Both the position numbers and the translations under genes were made by a program. The notes beneath the pieces were generated by a model. The model searched no databases and was not told where the DNA came from. It worked only from the letters and a program-made list of their open reading frames with translations. A DNA stretch of 14,679 bases from Acidobacteriota bacterium (lineage in GTDB: Bacteria > Acidobacteriota > Holophagae > Holophagales > Holophagaceae), in NCBI GenBank assembly GCA_021778785.1, contig JAJYBX010000013.1:1-14679 (forward strand), read 5' to 3'. This document shows positions 7,290 to 14,679 of this stretch, piece by piece (the first letter of the stretch is position 1; each line of letters opens with the position of its first letter).

Positions 7290-7843
7290 GCATCGCCGCC
7301 GTCGTCCTCGCCGCCGGAGCCGGCCGTCGCATGGGCGGCCCCAAGGCCCTCCTGGTGGTCGAGGGCGAGACGCTCCTGCGCCGGGCGGCCCGCACGGCCC
7401 TGGCCGCCGGCTGCGCCCCCGTGGTGGCCGTGGTGGGCCCCTGGGACCCGGAACTGGAGGATCTGGACGTCCTCGTGGTCCCGAATCCGGAGGCCGACGA
7501 GGGCATGGCGAGCTCCATCCGAGCCGGACTGGCGGCCCTGCCGGACGACGCCGAGGCCGTGCTGCTCCTCGCGGTGGACCAGCCCGCCGTGGACGGGGAC
7601 CTGCTGCGCGACCTTCTCGACCTCTACAGGCATTCCGGCGGCCGCCCCGCCGCCTGTGCCTACGCGGGCACCCTGGGGATCCCCGCAGTGCTGCCGGCGC
7701 ATCTGTTCCCCGATCTGCGGGCGCTCCGGGGCAACCGGGGCGCCAAGGTCATCCTGCTGCGGGAAGGCGCCGCCTCCCTGCCCTTCCCGGAGGGGGCGCG
7801 GGACCTGGACCGGCCCGAGGACCTCGACCGGTTCAGGCGCTGA
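7286..7843 (+). CDS. MocA-like molybdenum cofactor nucleotidyltransferase
   Basis: This 185-residue protein has the MobA/MocA glycosyltransferase-A fold signature: LAAGAGRRMGGPK (residues 8-20, nucleotide-binding loop), NPEADEGMASSIRAGL (67-82), AVDQP (96-100, metal-binding Asp98) and GIPAVLP (131-137). MocA makes molybdopterin cytosine dinucleotide, the cofactor form used by the xanthine-dehydrogenase family, which fits its place behind iorAB and xdhC. The start is a GTG overlapping the xdhC stop (GTGA). The alternative, MobA (guanine dinucleotide), is less likely in this context. Its last 11 bases overlap the end of the convergent hxlR-type gene, so there is no room for a terminator between them. 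Confidence 0.87.
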   Translation: MSIAAVVLAAGAGRRMGGPKALLVVEGETLLRRAARTALAAGCAPVVAVVGPWDPELEDLDVLVVPNPEADEGMASSIRAGLAALPDDAEAVLLLAVDQPAVDGDLLRDLLDLYRHSGGRPAACAYAGTLGIPAVLPAHLFPDLRALRGNRGAKVILLREGAASLPFPEGARDLDRPEDLDRFRR

Positions 7844-8231
7844 GGCTGGCCTTCTTCTGGAGGGCGTCGTAGCGCCTGCGGGCCTGCTCCAGCTCCGCGA
7901 GGTGCCCCTCCGCCCAGGTGCAGAGGGCGCCCATGGGCTCGATGAGCGTATGCCCCAGGACCGTCAGCTCGTACTCCGTGCGGGGCGGCACCTCGGGGTA
8001 GACGTGGCGCGCCACGAGGCCGTCCCGCTCCAGCTTGCGGAGGGTCTGGGTGAGCATCTTCTGGCTGATGCCGCCGATCTGGCGGTGCAGGTCCCCGTAG
8101 CGCTGGCGGCCCCGGGCCAGGAGGTAGATGACCAGGGTGGTCCACTTGTCGGCGATGAGATCCAGCACCTTGCGGGTGGGGCACTGGGCGCTGAGGACGT
8201 TGGGATGCAGGGAACACGCCTTGCTAACCAT
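7833..8231 (-). CDS. HxlR-family winged-helix transcription regulator
   Basis: This 132-residue regulator has the HxlR domain at about residues 15-105: CPTRKVLDLIADKWTTLVIYLLARGRQRYGDLHRQIGGISQKMLTQTLRKLERDGLVAR, then the wing region VPPRTEYELTVLGHTL. Cys17, just before the first helix, is at the position of the redox-sensing cysteine of HypR/YodB/QorR-type members, so it may sense quinones, aldehydes or disulfide stress. Cys6 and Cys104 are additional cysteines. The start ATG at 8231 has GGAAGG about 10 bases upstream; longer open-frame extension upstream lacks domain similarity. It is divergent from a flavodoxin-like reductase gene, the usual target arrangement, and probably represses both. 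Confidence 0.88.
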   Translation of the reverse strand: MVSKACSLHPNVLSAQCPTRKVLDLIADKWTTLVIYLLARGRQRYGDLHRQIGGISQKMLTQTLRKLERDGLVARHVYPEVPPRTEYELTVLGHTLIEPMGALCTWAEGHLAELEQARRRYDALQKKASLSA

Positions 8232-8233
8232 GG

Positions 8234-8283
8234 GGTGCCTACCTTCCAAGAAGGTGCCTACTTTCTTTTCGTTCGTAAGCACC
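8234..8283. promoter_or_regulatory. Candidate HxlR operator: three GGTGCYTAC half-sites
   Basis: GGTGCCTAC occurs at 8234-8242 and 8253-8261, 19 bases apart, and its inverse GTAAGCACC is at 8275-8283 (8 of 9 matches). The second and third copies form a 31-bp dyad. This sits in the 105-base divergent gap between the HxlR gene and the flavodoxin-like gene. The copy at 8234 overlaps the HxlR leader, consistent with autoregulation. Promoter boxes here are not clear enough to call. Confidence 0.45.
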
Positions 8284-8336
8284 CAACCATTCTGCCACAG
8301 GCTGCCAGAGCGCAAGCCATCAGGAGGAGAGCCCGG

Positions 8337-8888
8337 ATGTCCAGGATCGCCATCGTCTTCCACAGCGGGTACGGCCACACGAAAGTCCTGGCGGAGCGGG
8401 TCAAGGCCGGGGCCGAGCAGGTCGCCGGCACCCAGGCCCAGCTCATCCCGGTCGAGGAGGTGGAGAGCCGCTGGGCCGACCTGGAGGCCGCCGACGCCAT
8501 CATCTTCGGCAGCCCCACCTACATGGGCAACGTCAGCGGCCCCTTCAAGGTGTTCATGGATGCCAGCTCGAAGGCCTGGTACGAGCGGAAATGGAAGGAC
8601 AAGCTGGCCGCCGGCTTCACCATCAGCGGCAGCCCCAGCGGCGACAAGCTGAACACGATCCAATCCCTGATGATCTTCGCCATGCAGCACGGCATGGTGT
8701 GGATCGGCATGGTGGATCTGCCCCAGAACGACCAGGGCACCAACCGCCTGGGCAGCTTCAGCGGCGTCATGGCCCAGGCCGGGCAGGTGCCCCCCGAAGT
8801 GGAGCCGAATGACCAAGATCGGCTCGGCGCCGAGACCCTGGGCCACCGGGTGGCCCGCTCCGCCCAGCGATGGGCCAAGGGCGCCTGA
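8337..8888 (+). CDS. Flavodoxin-like NAD(P)H:quinone oxidoreductase (WrbA-related)
   Basis: This 183-residue flavodoxin-fold protein begins IAIVFHSGYGHTKVLAERV (residues 4-22), the FMN phosphate-binding loop. It continues with ADAIIFGSPTYMGNVSGPFKVFMDAS (52-77) and SPSGDKLNTIQSLMIFAMQHGMVWIG (99-124), as in WrbA and related quinone reductases. It is a little shorter than classical WrbA (about 200 residues). The likely reaction is two-electron reduction of quinones, bypassing semiquinone radicals. The start ATG follows AGGAGGAG at 8 bases. The divergent HxlR-type regulator and the shared operator-like repeats suggest inducible control by electrophiles. An FMN reductase with another substrate is possible. 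Confidence 0.85.
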   Translation: MSRIAIVFHSGYGHTKVLAERVKAGAEQVAGTQAQLIPVEEVESRWADLEAADAIIFGSPTYMGNVSGPFKVFMDASSKAWYERKWKDKLAAGFTISGSPSGDKLNTIQSLMIFAMQHGMVWIGMVDLPQNDQGTNRLGSFSGVMAQAGQVPPEVEPNDQDRLGAETLGHRVARSAQRWAKGA

Positions 8889-8962
8889 AAGCATCATCCA
8901 TGACAGGAATGGGACGTCCGGCGGCTACCCTGGAATCCTGGTCATTTCCGGAGGAACCGTCC

Positions 8963-9283
8963 ATGTCCGAACTCGTCAAGCCCCTCAACGACGCCGATTT
9001 CACCGGCTCCGTGGCCAAGGGGATCTCCCTCGTCGACTTCTGGGCCGCCTGGTGCGCCCCCTGCCGCGAGGTCTCCCCGCTGGTGGACCAGCTGGCGGAG
9101 CAGTTCAAGGGCCGCGTCACCTTCTTCCGCGTGAACGTGGACGACAACCCGAAGACCTCCGAGGCCTACGACATCCTCAGCATGCCCACCCTCCTGCTCA
9201 TGAAAGACGGCCAGCCGGTGGACAAGGTCATCGGCGCCCTCCCCAAGGCCCAGCTCGAGACCTTCATCCAGCAGGCCCTCTGA
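8963..9283 (+). CDS. Thioredoxin with WCAPC active site
   Basis: This 106-residue protein has a complete thioredoxin fold. ISLVDFWAAWCAPCREVSPLVDQLA (residues 21-45) contains the redox pair Cys31/Cys34, VNVDDNP follows, and MPTLLLMKDG contains cis-Pro75. The usual CGPC is replaced by CAPC; this is known in some thioredoxins and may shift the redox potential. The start ATG has GGAGGA 7 bases upstream. There is no signal peptide, so it is cytoplasmic. It follows the flavodoxin-like gene by 74 bases and precedes the nitroreductase by 29 bases. Co-transcription with the latter is likely. The gap before it shows no convincing promoter. Confidence 0.93.
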   Translation: MSELVKPLNDADFTGSVAKGISLVDFWAAWCAPCREVSPLVDQLAEQFKGRVTFFRVNVDDNPKTSEAYDILSMPTLLLMKDGQPVDKVIGALPKAQLETFIQQAL

Positions 9284-9312
9284 TCCTCCCCGACCCACTT
9301 TTTGAGGAATCC

Positions 9313-9963
9313 GTGACCCCCACCGCCCCGACCTCCCTCCTGGACGCCCTGAAGTGGCGCTACGCCACCAAGAAGTTCGACCCCGCGAAGAAGATCCCCG
9401 CCGCGGACTGGAACGCCCTGGAGCAGGCCCTGGTCCTGACCCCCTCCAGCTACGGCCTCCAGCCCTGGAAGTTCCTGGTGGTCACCGACCCCGCCCTCAA
9501 GGCGAAGCTCCGGCCCGCCTCCTGGAACCAGTCCCAGATCGAGGATTGCAGCCATCTCGTGGTGTTCCTGGCCAAGGAGGACATCACCGAGGCCGACGTG
9601 AACCGCTTCGTGGCCCGCATCGCCGAGGTGCGCGGGGTCACGCCGGAGAGCCTCGCCGGGTACAAGGGCTTCATGATGGGCGACCTCGTCAACGGCCCGC
9701 GCCATTCGGTCATCGGCGAGTGGGCCGCCCGCCAGGTCTACATCGCCTTCGGCAACTTCATGACCGCCGCGGCCCTCCTGGGCATCGACACCTGTCCCAT
9801 CGAGGGCCTGGAGCCCGCCAAGTACGACGGGATCCTCGGCCTGAAGGGCACCGGCTTCCGGACCCTCGCCGCCTGCCCCGCGGGCTACCGGGCCAGCGAC
9901 GACAAGTACGCCAGCGCCCCCAAGGTGCGCTTCGAGGCCTCGGACCTCATCGAGCACCGCTGA
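9313..9963 (+). CDS. Nitroreductase-family NAD(P)H-dependent oxidoreductase
   Basis: This is a 216-residue FMN-dependent nitroreductase of the NfsB type. Features seen: [20 protein letters not shown] near the N-terminus (RYATKKFD is the FMN-binding stretch), [52 protein letters not shown], and the C-terminal half with [23 protein letters not shown]. Members reduce quinones, nitroaromatics or other electrophiles. The start is a GTG preceded by GAGG 5 bases upstream; the open frame continues upstream over the thioredoxin gene but without similarity. Context (thioredoxin, flavodoxin-like reductase, HxlR) supports a detoxification role. The true substrate is unknown. Confidence 0.88.
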   Translation: MTPTAPTSLLDALKWRYATKKFDPAKKIPAADWNALEQALVLTPSSYGLQPWKFLVVTDPALKAKLRPASWNQSQIEDCSHLVVFLAKEDITEADVNRFVARIAEVRGVTPESLAGYKGFMMGDLVNGPRHSVIGEWAARQVYIAFGNFMTAAALLGIDTCPIEGLEPAKYDGILGLKGTGFRTLAACPAGYRASDDKYASAPKVRFEASDLIEHR

Positions 9964-9982
9964 TTCAAAGCAAACCGGGAAA

Positions 9983-10029
9983 ACGGGAAGGCCACGAAGC
10001 AGATCAGAACTTCTTCGTGGCCTTCCCGT
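9983..10029. repeat. 17-bp perfect hairpin between nitroreductase and aldo/keto reductase
   Basis: The arms ACGGGAAGGCCACGAAG (9983-9999) and CTTCGTGGCCTTCCCGT (10013-10029) pair perfectly across a 13-base loop. CTTCGTGG recurs directly at 10030-10037. There is no U-run right after the stem, so it is not a standard intrinsic terminator, although such a stem could stop or protect transcripts. The length and CTTCGTGG repetition resemble dispersed intergenic repeats (REP/MITE-like). It lies 19 bases after the nitroreductase stop. Confidence 0.75.
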
Positions 10030-10081
10030 CTTCGTGGTGGATCGTTTTCGACGGGATCATACTCGTCCCCGGGAGGCTTCC

Positions 10082-11071
<990 letters not shown>

Positions 11072-11075
11072 ACCC

Positions 11076-11936
11076 ATGGCCCGCCGCGCCGACGCCCACC
11101 CGGACAACGTCTCCGGGCCCTTCTTCGTCGACCGGGCCTGCATCGACTGCGGCACCTGCTACCAGTTCGCCCCGGACAGCTTCGCCGACGGTGGGGATCA
11201 TGCCCGGGTGCACTGCCAGCCCGGGACGCCCGAAGCCCGGCTTCGGGCCGCCATGGCCCTGGTGGCCTGCCCCGTGAACGCCATCGGCACCTCGGACAAG
11301 GCTCCGGTGGCCGAGGCGGCACGCGCCTTTCCGCATCCCGTGGCCGACGATCTCCTCTTCTGCGGCTACACCAGCGAGAAGAGCTTCGGCGCCTGGAGCT
11401 ACCTGATCCTCCGCCCCGAGGGCCACGTCCTGGTGGACTGCCCCCGGGCCGCCGGCCCGCTGATGGACCGGATCGAGGCCCTGGGCGGCATCCGCTGGAT
11501 GGTGCTCAGCCATCGGGACGACGTGGCGGACCACCAGGCCTTCCATGACCGCTTCGGCTGCGAGCGGGTCATGCACCGGGCCGACGGCGTGCGCGGCCTG
11601 GAGCGCTACGTGGACGGCGACGAGCCGGTGTCCCTGGCCCCGGACCTCCTGCTCATCCCCACGCCGGGCCACACGCCGGGGAGCCAGTGCCTGCTGCACC
11701 GGGACCGGCTGTTCACCGGCGACCACCTGTGGTGGAACCCGGCGAAGGGCCGGCTCTCCGCGTCCCGTGCCTACGCCTGGCACTCCTGGCCGCAGCAGCT
11801 CGACAGCCTGGAAAGGCTGCTCGCCTACACGTTCAGCTGGGTGCTCCCGGGCCACGGCAGCCTCCACCGGGCCGCCAGCCCCGCCGCCATGCGGGCCGAT
11901 CTGGCGCGGGCCCTGGACGCCCTCCGCCGGTCTTGA
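11076..11936 (+). CDS. Ferredoxin-metallo-beta-lactamase fusion protein
   Basis: The 286 residues form two domains. Residues 14-72 are a one-cluster ferredoxin: Cys22, Cys25, Cys28 (ACIDCGTC) and Cys65 followed by Pro. Residues 92-285 are a metallo-beta-lactamase-fold domain. Its metal motif is SHRDDVADH (His146, Asp148, Asp149, Asp152, His153) in place of HxHxDH; the remaining ligands look normal: PGHTPGS (His199), TGDH (Asp216) and LPGHGS (His260). I recall similar HRDDVADH fusions in other bacteria and plants, so the family exists, but its reaction is not known to me. There is no good Shine-Dalgarno, and the start is 4 bases after the aldo/keto reductase stop, so translational coupling is likely. 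Confidence 0.85.
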   Translation: MARRADAHPDNVSGPFFVDRACIDCGTCYQFAPDSFADGGDHARVHCQPGTPEARLRAAMALVACPVNAIGTSDKAPVAEAARAFPHPVADDLLFCGYTSEKSFGAWSYLILRPEGHVLVDCPRAAGPLMDRIEALGGIRWMVLSHRDDVADHQAFHDRFGCERVMHRADGVRGLERYVDGDEPVSLAPDLLLIPTPGHTPGSQCLLHRDRLFTGDHLWWNPAKGRLSASRAYAWHSWPQQLDSLERLLAYTFSWVLPGHGSLHRAASPAAMRADLARALDALRRS

Positions 11937-11988
11937 TCGCCGTCTCCGGGGAGCCGTGGGAAACTGGGGGGCTTCACGGGAGTTCCCC

Positions 11989-13653
<1,665 letters not shown>

Positions 13654-13670
13654 GGTCCTCTCTCGGGGGC

Positions 13671-13697
13671 TTGATACCTCAATTCCTGCGGTATGCT
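13671..13697 (+). promoter_or_regulatory. Candidate promoter for the BNR-repeat gene
   Basis: TTGATA (13671-13676) and TATGCT (13692-13697) are separated by 15 bases, two fewer than the ideal, and lie 23 bases before the ATG at 13721. This short gap is the least GC-rich spot after hutU, which supports a promoter. The spacing is the weak point. Confidence 0.4.
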
Positions 13698-13720
13698 GGC
13701 GGTCCCCTCACGAGGTGTCC

Positions 13721-14679
13721 ATGCCCGCCCGCCTTCCGAGCCTGCTGTCCGTCCTCCTGCTCTGCGCGCCGCTCCTGGCCGGCCAGAAGGCCAAGGCGCC
13801 TGCGCCTGCGCCGAAGCCCCAGGGCCCGGCCGTGGACGCCGCCCGTCTGGCGGCCCTGAAGGCCCGCAGCATCGGCCCCGCGGTCATGGGGGGACGGGTC
13901 TCGGATATCGCCGCCGATCCCGTCCACCCCGACACCTTCTATGTGGGCCTGGCCACCGGCGGCGTCTGGAAGACCGTCAATGCGGGCGCCACCTTCGCGC
14001 CCGTCTTCGACAAGCAGGCCATCGCCTCCATCGGCGCCGTGGCCGTGGCGCCCTCCGATCCCAAGGTGGTCTGGGTGGGCACGGGCGAGGCCAACGACCG
14101 CAACAGCTCCGGCTGGGGCGACGGGGTCTACCGTTCCACCGACGGCGGCGCCACCTGGACCCACGTGGGCCTCGCCCACAGCAAGGCCATCCCCCGCATC
14201 CTGGTGTCCCCGAAGGACCCCGCCACGGCCTACGTCGCGGTCATGGGCGATCTGTGGGTGGCCGGCGGCGAGCGCGGCCTCTTCAAGACCACGGACGGCG
14301 GGAAGAACTGGAAGGCCGTCCTGAAGGCCCCCGGCGCCCTCGACGCCCGCGTGGGCTGCGGCGACGTGGCGATGGACCCCGCAAATCCCGACACCCTCTA
14401 CGCCGCCCTCTACGCCCGGCAGCGCACCCCCTGGTCCTTCACCTACGGCGCAGCCGCCTCCAACGGCCAGGACGTGGGCGGGATCTACAGGAGCACCGAC
14501 GGCGGCGGCACCTGGCAGAAGCTCACCAAAGGCCTGCCCGCCCTCACCGGCCGCATCGGGCTGGATGTCTCCCGCAGCAACCCGAAGCTCGTGATGGCCG
14601 TGATCCAGAGCGACCAGGGCGGCACGGCGGGCATTGATGATGTCCTGAGCAAGGCCGGCGGCGTCTTCCGCTCCGAGGA
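13721..14679 (+). CDS. Exported BNR/sortilin-type beta-propeller protein (partial)
   Basis: The frame starts at ATG 13721 (GAGGTG 5 bases upstream) and is open to the window end, about 319 codons; the C-terminal part is outside. A signal peptide is visible (residues 1-21, LPSLLSVLLLCAPLLAGQ), followed by an Ala/Pro-rich linker. The rest is a beta-propeller with Asp-box repeats: YRSTDGGATW (about 137), FKTTDGGKNW (about 188) and YRSTDGGGTW (about 255), plus a degenerate VWKTVNAGATF near 85. The phrases KARSIGPAVMGGRVSDIAADP and VGTGEANDRNSSGWGDGVYRS are typical of the large sortilin/VPS10-like proteins that are abundant in Acidobacteriota and often annotated as glycosyl hydrolases. True activity is unknown. 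Such proteins usually approach 1000 residues. Confidence 0.85.
   Translation, partial: MPARLPSLLSVLLLCAPLLAGQKAKAPAPAPKPQGPAVDAARLAALKARSIGPAVMGGRVSDIAADPVHPDTFYVGLATGGVWKTVNAGATFAPVFDKQAIASIGAVAVAPSDPKVVWVGTGEANDRNSSGWGDGVYRSTDGGATWTHVGLAHSKAIPRILVSPKDPATAYVAVMGDLWVAGGERGLFKTTDGGKNWKAVLKAPGALDARVGCGDVAMDPANPDTLYAALYARQRTPWSFTYGAAASNGQDVGGIYRSTDGGGTWQKLTKGLPALTGRIGLDVSRSNPKLVMAVIQSDQGGTAGIDDVLSKAGGVFRSE

Noticed and set aside
8889..8962. Promoter in front of the thioredoxin gene (ATGACA and TACCCT)
   Set aside because: The two boxes are about 20 bases apart, too far for a normal sigma-70 promoter.
9983..10029. Intrinsic terminator call for the 17-bp hairpin
   Set aside because: No run of T follows the stem on either strand, so I list it as a repeat rather than a terminator, while allowing that it may still end transcripts.

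Overview
This is a GC-rich (roughly 70% by eye), densely coded chromosomal window with fifteen protein genes, no RNA genes and no CRISPR array. The longest intergenic gap is about 120 bases. Strong Shine-Dalgarno sites, flagellar genes, a periplasmic-type molybdenum hydroxylase and a sortilin/BNR-repeat exported protein suggest a motile Gram-negative. My best guess is an Acidobacteriota of the Holophaga/Geothrix type, but this is an inference from style and gene content and no marker gene is present.

Layout. (1) 1-3567, minus strand: the flagellar export-gate operon fliO-fliP-fliQ-fliR-flhB, complete, with a candidate sigma-54 promoter in front of fliO. The 5' end of fliQ is duplicated around a 92-bp hairpin-rich insert. 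(2) 3689-7843, plus strand: a self-contained molybdo-hydroxylase operon. It encodes an iorA-like [2Fe-2S] subunit, an iorB-like Tat-exported Mo subunit, an XdhC-type maturation factor and a MocA-like cofactor nucleotidyltransferase. Two junctions are 4-base overlaps and the third is a 2-base gap. (3) 7833-11936: a run of redox genes. An HxlR regulator diverges from a flavodoxin-like reductase across a region with three related putative operator half-sites. Thioredoxin (WCAPC), a nitroreductase, an aldo/keto reductase and a ferredoxin-metallo-beta-lactamase fusion follow. (4) 11989-13653: urocanase (hutU) without other hut genes. (5) 13721 to the window end: the N-terminal part of an exported BNR/sortilin-type beta-propeller protein.

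How they work together: region 1 builds the FliPQR-FlhB gate through which rod, hook and filament subunits leave the cell, with FliO as assembly helper. Region 2 makes a two-subunit molybdo-oxidoreductase together with two of the factors needed to finish and insert its cofactor. The probable role of region 3 is a response to quinone, electrophile or thiol stress, inferred from the HxlR/flavodoxin pair and its redox neighbours.

I did not find a clearly new multi-gene system. The least ordinary features are the fliQ duplication with its palindromic insert, the palindromes inside the xdhC linker, the long perfect hairpin at 9983-10029 and the unusual metal motif of the ferredoxin-MBL fusion.
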